NCBI GenBank assembly: GCA_021234155.1 | Contig: JAJEKV010000017.1 | Span: 4,808,792 to 4,872,791, forward strand | Source of the DNA: Isoetes taiwanensis | Taxonomy: Eukaryota; Streptophyta; Lycopodiopsida; Isoetales; Isoetaceae | Reading direction: 5' to 3' | DNA: 64,000 nucleotides | Part shown: positions 1 to 11,939 of the stretch, in pieces | Position numbering within the stretch: position 1 is the first letter of the stretch | Layout: every line of letters starts with the position of its first letter | Position numbers and translations under genes: made by a program | Notes under the pieces: model-generated | What the model was told of the DNA's origin: nothing | Databases searched by the model: none | The model's input: the letters and a program-made list of their open reading frames with translations, nothing else

Positions 1-196
1 GAGTGGCTACCGGATCTACCACTAATGCTACAAATACTCCCAACTTGCCTATTCCTCCACCCGGCTCCTCTCTATCGGGTCTACAAATATTACAAATATT
101 TCCTCTGTGCCCTCTTCTTCACAAATTCATAAACTTTTTTGAACGAGATCAACGCCCTTTCGGTCTGTTCCTCCATCAACACCTTATCATTTTGAG

Positions 197-493
197 TTGA
201 CTATACCTGTTTCCCCCCCTTGCTATGATTCTTCCATGAATGCCAACCATTTTCTAAAAAACTTTGAAGACTATTATGAAGAACATGGGAGAAAGAAGGG
301 TTCCGTGTTTGCGAAATTCATCAAATGCATGAAGGGTGATGAGGCGGATCTTGGCTCGATTTTTGAGTCGTCTATAGGTACCAAAGGGGATGAATTGGAA
401 CACAAGTTTCTATCAAGGTTTGGTAAGGCTACTTCACCCCAGGATCTTGTCTTTGAACTCAACTCATTTTCCATTAGACTGGTGAGAGAGTAA
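197..493 (+). pseudogene. gag capsid-region fragment
   Basis: A 98-codon open stretch rich in Phe, Lys and acidic residues, with the FEDYYEEHGRKKG and HKFLSRFGKA style of plant Ty3/gypsy Gag. Gag would form the virus-like particle core. It continues in another frame to about 600 (a KRYVERFNSYLL-like stretch), which indicates a frameshift near 490. There is no credible start codon; the frame is open from the left. The assignment rests on position upstream of the zinc knuckles and on composition. Confidence 0.6.
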
Positions 494-882
494 AGCGGTA
501 TGTGGAGAGATTTAATTCTTATTTGCTAGTGTGTAACGGGGAATGGGGTTACTCATCCAACATTGCACCTAGTTGCTTCCTTTATCGAGAGGTTTGATGT
601 CTAGACCTAGGATCTATAGGAAGTTATTAAAATTACAAAAATTTGGTGAGTTGGATTCTATCCATAAAACATTTGTAAAGGCTGTAGATCTGGCAGAACT
701 ATTAAGCTATCTTCCTGATGAAGAGATCAGAGATCCATTTTATCCTCCTCATCATGGAACTGAACATGATTTACATTTTGCTAATCTGCTCCCATTTATC
801 AAGACAAAAAAGAGAAGAAGAAGTCCAAGGCTGAAGAATTGGATCCTCATGTTTTGGAGATGAAATCACGAGATCGATAAAA

Positions 883-1269
883 GTGTCCGAGGCACTTTTG
901 GAAGTTACCAAACAACTTCTTGAATTAAAAAATGATAAAGATGCCCCACCTCACGAATGCACAAACTGTGGTAAACCTTACCATAGAGCTGAGCAGTGTT
1001 TTGCAAGGCAATGTCCTAAGTGTCATAGAAGAGGTCACTTTGGTAGAGAATGTCCTGTTTGCTCTTTTTGCAAGGAAATAGGTCATGAGGAGAAGTATTG
1101 CAGTGTTAAGGCTTATTTTGAAAAACAAGATAAAGGTAAACAAATGTCAAATATAAGTTTTATTGAGACTTGTGCAGGAGAACAGGAAGAGCAAGATGTT
1201 ATGGTTGTGCAGACACGTGCCAGAGCTCATCCAAATGCATCTGAGGTTACATTCCACCTCATAAGGTAA
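883..1269 (+). pseudogene. gag nucleocapsid domain with three CCHC zinc knuckles
   Basis: A 129-codon open frame beginning at a GTG, so the true start lies upstream in another frame. It has three consecutive perfect C-x2-C-x4-H-x4-C knuckles: residues 26/29/34/39, 44/47/52/57 and 60/63/68/73. Such knuckles bind the element's RNA during packaging. Three in a row is more than the one or two usual in plant Gag. The frame ends at a stop at 1267-1269, before the protease block, and the continuation is in another frame. Confidence 0.8.
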
Positions 1270-1570
1270 CATTTCAATCAGATCCTCAGAATATAGCTCC
1301 TCCTCCTGCTCAAAGGTATAAACAGAAAGATTCTGAGTTGGATGAATTTGAATTACTTATGAAAAATTCTAAGGTTACTGTGGATTTATTAACTTCTCTG
1401 AGAATTGCACCATCATACGGGGAAAAGTTGATCAAAAGCACTCCGGATATTGAAGAGGTTCTTTGCTGAAAACCGCAACAATATTTACGTGGCTTTGCAC
1501 GAGCAAACCGAAGATCCAGTGCTTTTACTTGTAGTGCTACTATAGGAACTTCCCATCTAGACAAAGTTTT

Positions 1571-1923
1571 TCTTTGGATGGAGGTTCTTCTCTTAATGTT
1601 ATGCCTTATCATGTTATGAAGGCTTTGGATCTCAAGGTAGAAGATAATACTTCCATTGTTCTAAAATCGTTTTCAAATGCTAAAGTTGTGCCTAAGGGAA
1701 TAGTAAGAAATGTATCGTGAATCTGGGGGAATCATTGTCTTTGGCCACATTTGTGGTTGTTGATTTTGAAAATGTTAATCAAGCTAATATCTATGATCTA
1801 TTATTAGGAAGGAGATGGATGAAACAAGATGGATGCCGGACACAGTATGGTGCGAAGGCACTTGCACCATTTCAATGGAGCAACTTCATCAAACCGGCAA
1901 ACAAAACTGATCCCATCTGCTAA
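1571..1923 (+). pseudogene. Retrotransposon aspartic protease remnant
   Basis: From about 1571 one frame reads LDGGSSLNVMPYHVMK, the catalytic-loop region of a retropepsin in the DGGSS form seen in some plant gypsy lineages. A stop near 1719 forces a change to the frame of 1717-1923, which reads through VVDFENVNQANIYDLLLGRRWM, the C-terminal YDLLLGR-WM landmark. The protease would cleave the Gag-Pol polyprotein. The enzyme is broken by the frame change. Confidence 0.7.
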
Positions 1924-2073
1924 CATTAGGTTCATAGATGTGGACATACTCTGGGGAAGAAGATTTGGGTGTTTACAATTTAGGCACGGATGCTAGTATA
2001 CATGAAGAGGTTGTCAACTTTGCTTACATGCATGTTGAATCTCGATCGAAGGCAAAAAAGCCTATCTCTCGGG

Positions 2074-2440
2074 TTTGATGGAGGTATGTCAAAAAAGCGG
2101 GGATTGCTTCTTACGCTGCTATTTTGAAGGATCTGATTTTAAGTTGATGACTAAGATAGGGAGAATTCACCCTAATATTTCTTCTAATGCAGCAGAATAC
2201 AAAGCCCTCATTGCAGAGGTTTACAAGAAGCAAGGTGTATGAGTATTTCTCATATTGTTATTTATGGAGACTCACAACTTGTTTGTAGACAAATCTTGGG
2301 AGAATATCGAACTAAACATCAAGACATGGAGGATCTGAGTGCTCAAGCCAGAGAATTATTAACTTTTTTGATCATTGGGAGATTTTACATATTCCTAGAT
2401 CTAAAATTTTGAAGGCTGACTCATTGTGCGAGAAAAACCC
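2074..2440 (+). pseudogene. RNase H-like block upstream of RT
   Basis: Broken frames contain all the landmarks of a cellular/plant-type RNase H: FDGG (first Asp at about 2077), AAEYKALIAEV (catalytic Glu), YGDSQLVCRQILGEY (second Asp at about 2266) and, at about 2395-2425, an IPRSK...KADSL tail. The block has stops and frame changes. Its position is odd: it lies between protease and RT, whereas additional RNase H domains in Tat-type gypsy elements normally follow RT-RNase H. The usual Ty3-type RNase H is also present downstream at 3561-3960. Confidence 0.65.
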
Positions 2441-2639
2441 TTATGGAGTATTTATGCGAAGGAGCTATTCAAGAGGATGTCTTAGATGAAGAGGAGCTTT
2501 CCCAATTCCATCCCATCTTAACTATCAACCTAGCACAAGAGGAATCACTTAAAGAGCTTGAAGTGCATAAAGGAGGTATATCTAGGACCACAAATGGGAG
2601 ACTTATATAATGAAGGTGATCAAGGTAAAATGGTTGAGT

Positions 2640-3310
2640 TATTTGAGGATTGGGTGGATGTTTTTGCTTGGGAGTATTGAACTGAAAGGGGTTGATAAAA
2701 AATTTGTGAGTTTGAAATTAAGGTTCGAGAAGATGCCAAACCTGTTATCATCGAAGTTGAGAAGAATTAATTCTTCACTTTTGGATCTTATCAAACAAAG
2801 TCGCTGTTTAAAATGCTGAGGGGAATCGGGTTTGGTAGTGCCTATTGTGAATCCTTCACGGGTTTCATGCATTGTTCGATATTAAAAAAAAAATGGTTCT
2901 TTGAGAATTTGTGTAGATTATAGAGATCTTAATAAGGCTACTATTAAAGATTGTTATCCCTTGCCTTTTTAGAAGAAATCATTTATGCGATGGTTGGTAA
3001 ATCCATGTACTCATTTTTGGGCCGGTTTCTGGATTTAATCGGATAAGCATCAAACGGGAAGATCAGCCCAAAACATCTTTCATCACTCCATGGGGAACAT
3101 TTGCAATGAAAAGGATGCCTTTTGGTTTGATGAATGCCCTGCTACATTTCAGAGGGTTATGGACATTGTTTTTGCAAGCATGACTCGAACAATTTAGAGT
3201 TTTTGGATGATTTATGCTTAGGTACTTGAAGTAAGTGACCATATTTGAACTAACAAGGATATTTATATTATGCAGACGAGCTGGAGTTAATCTAAATCCC
3301 AAAAAAGTGC
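2640..3310 (+). pseudogene. Reverse transcriptase remnant (gypsy)
   Basis: The pre-RT linker (ELKGVDKKFVSLKLR) runs at about 2680-2725. RT blocks follow: SLRICVDYRDLNKATIKD at about 2898-2955, then EDQPKTSFITPWGTFAMK and MPFGLMNA at about 3058-3140. The expected Y-x-D-D box should lie at 3180-3230 but only a decayed stretch is visible, so the catalytic core is lost. Several frame changes separate the blocks. Confidence 0.8.
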
Positions 3311-3316
3311 ATCTTT

Positions 3317-3960
3317 TTGTCATCCAAAGGTCAATTGTTAGGCCATGAGGTCTCTGCCCAGGGTCTTCAAGTAGCTGAAGAAAAAATCATTGCCTTAAAG
3401 AAGCTTCAGGTTCCTAAGACACTTAGAGATGTCAAAGAATTTATGGGGATGACTTCTTTTTTGAGAATTTATGTGCCTAATTTCTCTCACCATGTTAGTC
3501 CTATTTCCAAACTAACCAGAGTAGGCCATGTTAGTAAAAAAAAGAAAGTAAATACAAAGTTTGTTGTTTGGTGATGAATGTGAGAAAGCCTTTGTGCAGA
3601 TTATAGAAGCTATTTGCCATGCCACTCGTTTAAAAACTCCAGATCTCTCACTGCCATTCACAGTCTATATTACTGTTACCAAAAAAGCTGTTGGAATTGC
3701 TATTTTGCAGGAAAAGCACCCCATTGCCTTTGCAAGCAAACAATGGTCTCAAACTGAAGAAAGGTATGCCAAGATTGAAAGAAGTCATTTTGCTCTTATT
3801 TTTTTGATAGAAAAGCGAGGGACATCTTCCAAAAATCTGCAGATGTTTTTGTCTACATGCGTGAGAATCCCATGCCTTTTTGTATGGTAAGAAATTGGAA
3901 AAACCCAAGCTTCATAGGTGGGCTTGTAGGCTCCAATCTTATGATTTAAAAGTAAAGGTC
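3317..3960 (+). pseudogene. RT thumb and Ty3-type RNase H remnant
   Basis: The frame at 3317 reads GQLLGHEVSAQG and VKEFMGMTSFLRIYVPNFS, the RT thumb and connection typical of Ty3/gypsy. After a shift near 3560 it reads CEKAFVQIIEA, PIAFASKQWSQTEERYAKIE and ERSHFAL, typical of the Ty3 RNase H. The first catalytic Asp expected in the VYxDAT-like motif reads VYITVT, so an acidic residue is missing. The end of the domain (RWACRLQSYDLKVKVIH) is at about 3918-3970 in another frame. Confidence 0.78.
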
Positions 3961-3982
3961 ATCCATGTCTTAAACAACGAGT

Positions 3983-5335
3983 TTGTATTTACCTGCTGCT
4001 TATTTTGAACATGAGGAAGTAGTACAAGAGGAAGAAATGACCAACCTTGTTGTAAATGGGCAAGACTTTTCAGATAAACAGGCTCAAGGTTGGCAGCAAC
4101 CTATTAGAAGATTCCTCCAATATCAAGAGATACCTCCTGAATTTTCTAAAAGCCAAGCTTACAAGTTTAGACTAAAATGTTTGACTTACTCTTTGGTTGG
4201 AGATATTTTGTGCAAGGTAAGCAGGGGATGGTGTTCTTCTAAGGTGTGTTGATGAAGATGAGGCTGCCACGGTACTTTTGGCCGAGAATCATAAAGGTGT
4301 TTGTGGTGGTCATTTTGCGTGAACACACAACTGCCAAGAAGATATTAAGGTCCGGATATTTCGGCCTCATTTATTTAGAGATTGTTATCATGTCATAAAA
4401 CTTGTCACCAATGCCAAATATTTGGTAAGAAAATTTTGCATCCTGCCCCTCTTACTGGAATTGTGTCCCCAGGTCCATTTCAAGTTTGGGGACTAGATTA
4501 TGTTGGCCCTATAAATCCCCCATCTTCAGCCCAGCATGAATACATTGTTGTAGTAGAGATCTATTTACCAAATGGTGGAAGCGACACCTTTGAGAAAAGC
4601 AAATGCATATACCCTTTTGATTTTTTACATGAAAACATTTGCTCTAGGTTTGGCATCCCTTTTAAAATTTTGGTGATAGAGGCTCTACTTTTATTAATGA
4701 GGTTATTAATTTTTCGTCTCAAGTCTCAAAATCAGGCATGTGAAAAGCTCAGCCTATTATCCTCAAAGGAAATGGCCAAAGGCTGAGTCTACTAACAAAG
4801 TGCTTAAGGGTATTTTGCGAGAAGGCAGGTTTGCCAAAACCAAAAAGATTGGCATTTGAAATTATATGATGCCCTTTGGGCTCATAGAATCCTTGCTAAA
4901 GTCGCTACTAATGCTTCTCCTTTTCGGTTTGGTTTATGGAGTTGAAGCGGTTATTCTGTTGAGTTGGAAATTCCCTCATTGAGGATGGCACTCAAATTGG
5001 ACACGGAGTTTCTTGAAGCATTAAAACACAGGTATGAAGTTTTGCTAAAATTGGATGAGGATAGATTTGATGAGAAAATCTCAATCTACTTAAGAAAGCT
5101 AGGAGTCTGGCTGACTTTTAAAGGCAGACTCACAAGCTCAAGATAAATTTTCTCCATTAGAATTTGGTGCTCAAATGGAATCTTTGCATGAGATGAAGGT
5201 AAGCTATCTAAATTTGAAAATCCTTGGGAAGGTCCTTATCGATTCTAGGAGAGGCTCGGTTTGCTCATCTTATAGGCTGATTGATCTTAATGGGTTTAGA
5301 GCTGCCAAATCCTATTAACATTCAAGCATCTTAAG
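3983..5335 (+). pseudogene. Integrase remnant (gypsy)
   Basis: The linker frame at 3983-4252 (IPPEFSKSQAYKFRLKC) leads to the zinc-binding region CHKTCHQCQIFG at 4388-4425. The catalytic core start VWGLDYVGPI at 4481-4512 includes its first Asp. The C-terminal stretch EAVI...ELEIPSLRMALKLD (about 4938-5005) and a YNIKHLKRYWP-like ending near 5310-5345 complete the domain. Integrase joins element cDNA to the chromosome. Stops and shifts interrupt it at least four times, and no chromodomain follows. Confidence 0.78.
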
Positions 5336-6527
5336 AGATATTGGCCTCAGCATGCATGCTTGAGCCTATTTGCTTCCACATAATTATCTATTTTGGCTTA
5401 AATTAGGCTAATTAGTTGAAACTTTAAATTTCTTTTGAATAGATTTGCATATTTGATAGTTATGTTGGGTTCTAGTTGTAATTCTTACTTAGGAGTTTGC
5501 TAGTGTGGTTGTATTGAAATCTCTTATAAGCTGTGCCATCAAGATAATTTTTCTTTGAGGTTGACTAATGTGTATTCTTTTTTGAAGTAAAGCCATGCTC
5601 TGATTAGACAAGTTTCAAAAAGAAGACGAGAGATTTTTCATTGATCAAAAATAAAAACATTACACATGTCACATTTGGATGAGTCTTTAAAAAGGCTAGA
5701 TCTTTTCATCAAGCCCCAATGCTATCGGTTTGGGCTTTGAATGAATGGTAGGTATCTGTTTGAAGGGAAAAGAGATTGTAGCATCAAAAGACTATTGAAC
5801 CTGGTAAAAAGCTTTTCATGGTGCCAAATACATAGTGTTCTTCATCCCAAAGGTTCTCTTTGAAGTTTAAAATGCATTTCTTTTATCATAAGAAGCATCG
5901 AGAGAGCCATAGTTATCTGCTAGCATCTGTGAGAGTAAAATAATTGCCTATATCATCAAAGCGAGCATCTGTCGACTCATGGTGGTGCTTACATAAGAAG
6001 TAGTGTATATGTAGCATCGTATGCATTCCCTTGAAAAATTCTGGCCCAAAGAGCCTTTGTGTCCCGATATCCGTTCTGTTAGTTTTTCTGATAAGTTTTT
6101 GTCCAAAAGCGACACATTGCATGGTGCTCATGGTTCATGTCTTCTTTGAAGAGTTCTTTTTAATCGGGAAGCTTGTGTCAAAATTCTTACCCTCTATTAT
6201 GCTTTGTCTCGGATATGCATTTTGCCTTGAGTAAATTTGAGCGTGGAAGAGGTTCTTCATTAATTAAGACATTGTCCCCGTGCATCATGTATTTACTTCT
6301 TGCAGTCTGATCCTCCATAAGGAATGGGAATACACATGTGGCTGGATCAATCTCGGGGAACACTCCTAAATTGTTTTGGTTCATTTGTTACATTGTCCCC
6401 GATATGGGTGTGTGGTAGGAAAAAGGAGCCATGATCGGGGAAAGGAGCTCGAGATTCTTGAGCTTTCGAGCAGAGAAGAAAAAGCGATTAGGTTTTCGAT
6501 TCTCGATGGTATGAATTTTTGAAAAAT

Positions 6528-6554
6528 TCAAATGGTTGTATGAGTAAGATTTTG

Positions 6555-6594
<40 letters not shown>

Positions 6595-6622
6595 CCAATG
6601 GTTCTATGAGTAAGATTTTTGA
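6528..6622. repeat. Direct repeat split by a 38-A homopolymer
   Basis: A block of about 27 bp (AATGGTTNTATGAGTAAGAT plus T-rich end) occurs at about 6530-6553 and again at 6597-6621, with one substitution in the shared core. Between the copies is an uninterrupted run of 38 A (6555-6592). It looks like a tandem duplication whose A-rich junction has expanded. It could alternatively be the target duplication of a tiny poly(A) insertion, but no inserted sequence other than A is present. Confidence 0.7.
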
Positions 6623-6680
6623 ATAGTTGAGGTCTAGTTAAATATGGTAGATTTTGCTATGCTTTAACAAGTTGAGTGTT

Positions 6681-7090
6681 GTCATTTTCAGGTCCATCTT
6701 ACCACTTTCATTTGTCTTGAGTTGGCCTCTTTCCATCTAGCCTTGTTTCCTTGTGCAATCCCAAGAGTGCTAATCCTATATTGCTATTCACCTTTTATTT
6801 AGCTTTTTCAGGGCTAATTTGCTTCTCATTGTCATATCTTGAGGTTCTTTGGTTCTAAATTCTCACTTGTCTTAAGTTGACTTGCCTTCCATTTAGCCTT
6901 TGCTCCCTAATGAACTCTCAAGAGTGCTAATCCTATATTGTTATTCATCCTCTAATTAGCACTCATGCTAACTTGGTTATTATTGTCATATATAGGTTCA
7001 TCCACTTTTCTCCATCTTCACTGTCTTGAGTTGACCTACCCTCCATTTGATCTTCTTCTCCTATCATTCACTTCATCACCTATGCTACGC
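6681..7090. repeat. Degenerate tandem repeat, period about 150 bp
   Basis: Three diverged copies start at about 6681, 6830 and 6986. Each begins with TTGTCAT, passes through a TGTCTTGAGTTG-like motif and a TCCATTT motif. The first two also share AAGAGTGCTAATCCTATATT. The third is truncated. There is no coding capacity. Confidence 0.65.
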
Positions 7091-9649
7091 CCCATATTTT
7101 CCATCAACTGCGGAGTAAATCTACCCTCTCACCACTTGATGATATTTGAAGACCCTTCGGGTTAGCATTTTTTCCTTGAGGAAATTTGAGGGGACCAGCC
7201 TCATTCTTTCCTTTGAGGAGATGTTGCCCCTTTTTGGGCAACATGGACCAACATGATACTTAGAGTTTCAAGATTGGAAGATATTTGTTGAAGTTTGGAA
7301 GACATGTGGTTAGCTTTTGAGGTTTCATCTTAAGTTATTTCCTATCACTCATGGGGTAAGAGTTAGTGCTATTTTGATCCTGCTAGAGTTTGGAAGAAAT
7401 TTGTCCAAGATTGGAAGACCCTTGGGATCTTGCTTATATAGCCTAATTCTTTCCTTTGAGGAAGTTTTTTCTAAGTTACATTTTTATTTCTTGAAGACCA
7501 GGCAAAGGATATAGCAAGTTATACAAGGAGCTACAAAGCATTTTGCTCAAATTCATTTATATGGAGCTTAATTGAGTTGCACCAATGGTTTAGGAGTCAC
7601 ACTTATGAAGATGGTCACTTGGGAATTGATATTTGCTCTTATATTGGCCTTGAAGTTTGGAAGATTTTTTTTAGAAGATTGGAAGACCCTTAGGCCTTGA
7701 GCAAAACTATGTTCATCATAAGGTATGATTTGAGCTTTTGAGATAAGATCATGTGCTACAGGGGTTTCCATCCTTCATCTATTCCACCTTTCCATACCTC
7801 ACTTCCACCTTTTCATACCCTCTTCCATTACTTCACTACCTATATTTTTATTGGCCTCACCATCACTTGTAAATTGCTCTCAAAAGATCATAAAAAACCT
7901 CAAGAGCAATGGAGTTTGATTTTTACCATCATCTCATCCTTCTAAACCCCACCATAGCTTTTTCCACCATTTTTCCATTTGTTTTATGATTTTTTTCCAC
8001 CATTTCCAAGTTTGAAAATCCATTGACCAAGGTCAAAAGGGCCAAAATTTCGAGTATTTCAGTTTGACCGGAAACCCTCATTTGAAGCTTGACCAAAATG
8101 AGCTAAATTGGCTTTTAAAAATCAAAAAAGACCTTGGGAAGCCTCTCAAAATTTATTTCTTGGGATCGTGCTAGAGAAAATAAAAATAAAAACCTATTCT
8201 AGCCTATATCTACCCCTATCACTATTTTCCACCTCGGCTTAAATTCCACCTCGGCCCCCATTGGTCCGTGGCGGCGGGGGGGGCCTCGAAATTTGGTGGC
8301 ACAACCCTTACTGCGTGTACGCCAAATTCAATAAAGCTGACTCGGACTTTTCAATTTATATCCTTATCTTCGAACTATTTAGGCTGTGGGATATATCGAG
8401 CCTTGCAAAACCCTAAAACGGAACACCTTTCATCGGCTGATTGGTGCCCAAATCTGATTGAATCCGCCCTTTTGCTCCCCGATTCATCCTCCTAGACCTT
8501 TTCCGAAACCCCTGGAACTCTCTGTGGCACTTGATCTATAGAAACTTGCTCAAATTTGGCCGGAAATCACTCAACCGAGCTGGTTTTTGGGAAGGGCGAT
8601 TTTAATCCAAGAATGCGAGATCATTTAATCACCCCCTCGGAGATATACCTCGTGATCGGGAGCATTCTATATTCTTGATATTTTCATGATCTGTTTCTAC
8701 TCCAAATTCAGCTAATCCTTTCGAGATTGAAGATTAAGCTGCATTGTGTTTGAAGACCAGCCGTGTGTTGTGGTGACCCGACATCAAAACTTCTACTACA
8801 ACTCAAATTATCTTCTTATTTTCTTCTTTTGATGATTTACGGATTTTTAGAAGCTCACAAGTGCCTTGAGATTTATTCTCGGGCATTATTTTTGGGAATT
8901 ATTTCTTTGAGACTTGAGAACTCTGTGATATCTCTGGTTATAATGCATATTCTCTGCTGGAAAAATAGTGTTAGCATTTTCTCATATTACAAATCTATTC
9001 TTGCTTTTGTCAAACCAATAGAAATCAGATATTTCAAGATGAAACCAAATTTAATAGTCATTTCTCATCCTTAAATAGACTTGAGTAGTGTTTATATGCA
9101 AAAAAGACAAAGGAAAAGTAGCTTTTCCATAAGCTATTCTGTTGTGTGTGACGAAATTGAGTCGTGGTCTATCTCGAGAAAAAATCATAAGCGTTTGCTT
9201 ATCAATTAAACCTTATGCACGTGATCTAGGGTTCATTTTGAAGTATGCGCACAAAATCCCAACTCAAAATTCGCCACCAAACTCCATACGCAAATTTTGG
9301 TTTCTGTTTTGGCATTGACCACTTTTTGGTGAGCTTTGACATTGATTTTCTTGGTCTTCCTTTATCCAAATCAAGGCGGACTTTCACCGGTAGCTTCCCT
9401 CGCTTGTTTGTGAACCATACCAAAAATCCAAACTCAAAAATCTTTAAAGTATGATTGCTGGATTGATTTTGGCTCTGACAGTCTTTTCTGCTTCAGGGAT
9501 TGTAGTGATTTGGAAAAATCTAGCATTTCAAATTGAGTTCTTTTGCTTATATGATTGAGGATTGATCACCCTAAGTGATCTGGAGGTCCTGACCAGTTTT
9601 CTTTGTACTTCCTTTGAGGTTAGGCTAAAATTCCAGGTTTTAGGCTAAC

Positions 9650-11678
9650 ACATCCTCAAAATAATGCTGAGTCTTGGTGTGGGCAAGCCAGAATAATTTA
9701 GAGCCTTACATTTGTGATACATGCCCAACATGTTTTTTTTTTTAATTTCACTGAATCACTTGCTTTGTAACAGCCACATGCCAGGGCCGAGGTTTGAAAC
9801 TGGATATGGATGCACACGTTTGGGAACTGGATTCTCATGTCAACATGCCTTTAAACTTTAAACCCTTCGTCCTTGTAGTCATAAAATAACCAATGAAAAA
9901 ACAGAAAATAAAATGCTCTGAAACTTTCTACAGATAACGCAAATGATTAGATTCTCACTTAATTAGAAAGGTCCTTTAGCATGAAAAATGGCATTTAAGC
10001 TAGAGTGTAGAACATGGTCAGCAAGAATATTCTATATTCATCTGCTTACTGAAGCGCCCATGAGTCAGACCGCATTAAAACGGGCAAAAAAAATGACATG
10101 TTGCAGCAAAGAACATGCTGGAACGATTCTGACCCAAGAAGGGGACTCTCATTCTATTTTGTTCAATCAAGGAAATAGGTAAGGATCGTATCTGGGTTGT
10201 TTGTCTTCGTGATAAAAAAAGCAGTGTTGCACACGTTTAGCCCGATTGCTTCGGATGCCTTGTACAATCACATGATGACATGCATGTATCTGTCCATATA
10301 AAATTTGATAGAGATACAAAGGACTTTTTATAAAGGCGAGCAACTAACTTTGTATCGTACAACAGTAGCAATTTGAATGTCATGTTATATGCGGCATGGC
10401 GTAAAAATGGCGTAGTGTAGCCAAAAACATTTACAAACCTTGTTGATGTCCTTGCAAGCATGGCCTTACACGTAAGTCAATATAAAAGAAAGATTAATTT
10501 TCACCAATCCATGTCTTAGAATCCATTTTTGACTCACGCCTAACATTTATAGAATGCAATTTTTCCATCAATAGCACATTGTTTTCTCCAATCTACACCA
10601 CATAAGAAGGCCCCCAACAAAGCCACTAAAACTATGCTTTTTGGCGTTAGGACTAAGATTGCCAAGCTTTGCAACTAAGAGTAACCGGTGTCATGCTCCC
10701 TCTTTTTGTAAGAAGAATCATGAGTAAGGCCTCTAAAGCGACCTTGGCTTACCTCGACCTCAGCCTCGGCTTTGTTAATATTAGTAGGCATGGAAATTAA
10801 AAGAGATGAAGGTAAAATATCATGCGGGGCATTCACCTTAAGATTCTCAAGATTGAGCCGTTTACTTAAATGGCCCTGCACCTTTTATCCACGAAATTGA
10901 TTTCTGATTCTTGCAAATGGTTAACTTTGCATAAAAAAACAACAGATGCAACTAAGGCATTATTTTAAATGCATCATGCAAGAAGATATTACGATGATTT
11001 CAAATGCACAAAAAACATCACGACTCCAACTAATGGAATCACGTGCTATCACTTTCGGATTCGGGAAGGCTGGAACCATCGAAAAGCGATCCATTATGCG
11101 GATCCTCTAACCTTGCCAAATCCAAATTTTTCGTTGCCTTGATGATCTACGCCTAACCGCGCGGGTTGTTTGCATGAGGAACTAAAATAGGTCTCACCAT
11201 AAAATACTACTAAACCCTAACTGCGCCCGGAATTTTGTTCTTATGATTATCAGCATTGCTCTTCTTACTTATGATTCCTTGCTAAACCTGCCACGATCCT
11301 CCGAGCTACCATAATGGGCCTGGCCAAAACCAAACCAAATAAAAACGGCAGGGAAAAATCCCAAAACGTCCATAGTCTGGAGCAAGATCCGTTGCTTGCG
11401 GTGAGGATTCGGCCGAGCCGATTCTGCTGAGCCATGAGAGCCAGCTTAGGGATTCGTCTGGGAGGTGCCGGAGTAGCCTCGCTCCCTTCGCCTGCCATGG
11501 ATACTGCTGCAATCGTCGCCGCCTCAGGCCGCCGCCCTCGCTAACCCTAGCAAAAAAAAAAAACCAAGTTATCTTAAGAATATGACGTGGCATCATCCCC
11601 TCCATTGGCTTGATCAAATCTGGAGCGTCCAAATTAGGGCTGGGTCCAACACTTACACTATAACATTATAATATAAGA
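9650..11678 (-). mobile_element. Helitron-like element A, copy 1
   Basis: About 2.0 kb nearly repeated at 18652-20642. On the minus strand it begins 5'-TCTTATATTATAATG at 11678, matching the 5' TC-type terminus shared by the other Helitrons here. It abuts T at 11679, giving the A|T junction expected of Helitron insertion. The array sequence to its right resumes at TGCATGACATC, which in intact units is preceded by CAA. I find no CTRR end with hairpin near 9650, so the 3' end is lost or altered. Open frames at 11265-11632 (minus) are unrecognised, and no Rep/helicase is present. Confidence 0.65.
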
Positions 11679-11867
11679 TGCATGACATCTACTGATTTTA
11701 CATGTGCTAAAAATGCCCATCTTTGTCATGCATATAAGTTTCTAGTAGATATTGTTTTTCCTCATGATTGAAAGATTATATTTTGTAGAAATCCAAAAAC
11801 TTTGTGTTTACATCAATTAGAAGATTAGAATACGTATGTTTTACTAAAGTTGTTTCATTATGTTGTT

Positions 11868-11939
11868 GTGGTTGTAGTTTAGTGGTTAGAATTCCACGTT
11901 GTGGCCGTGGAGACTTGGGCTCGACTCCCAGCAACCACA
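11868..11939 (+). tRNA. tRNA-His(GTG), copy 1
   Basis: 72 nt with a 7-bp acceptor (GTGGTTG/CAACCAC), anticodon loop TTGTGGC and discriminator A. Pol III A box (TAGTTTAGTGG) and B box (GGCTCGACTCC) are intact. It differs from the array consensus only at position 49 (C to T), which leaves a G-U pair in the T stem. No T4 terminator lies in the following 100 nt. Confidence 0.88.

Larger units (their letters stand above)
1..5345 (+). mobile_element. Degenerate Ty3/gypsy LTR retrotransposon, internal region
   Basis: Broken coding blocks on one strand follow retrotransposon order: gag, CCHC zinc knuckles, protease, an RNase H block, reverse transcriptase, Ty3-type RNase H, integrase. Each block is in a different frame with stops between, so the element is dead or badly sequenced. 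The element's left end is outside the window and no LTR could be paired, so lineage is inferred from the protein motifs only. The DGGSS protease motif and the integrase tail resemble the non-chromovirus (Tat/Athila-like) side of Ty3/gypsy; no chromodomain is visible after the integrase. The coding remnant fades out at about 5340. Confidence 0.88.
5346..9649. other. AT-rich non-coding region, probable LTR-derived DNA
   Basis: I recognise no gene in these 4.3 kb; open frames are all under 105 codons and match nothing I know. By position it could include the 3' untranslated part and 3' LTR of the gypsy element at 1-5345, but the left LTR is outside the window so this cannot be tested here. A purine-rich stretch at 6420-6480 is a possible polypurine tract. 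The region holds a 38-A run at 6555-6592, a degenerate 150-bp tandem repeat at 6681-7090, and diffuse repeats of a TTGGAAGA-type motif at 7270-7690. Confidence 0.45.

Noticed and set aside
6410-6480. Polypurine tract and LTR start of the gypsy element at 1-5345
   Set aside because: Purine-rich and plausibly placed, but without the left LTR in the window no repeat boundary can be confirmed.
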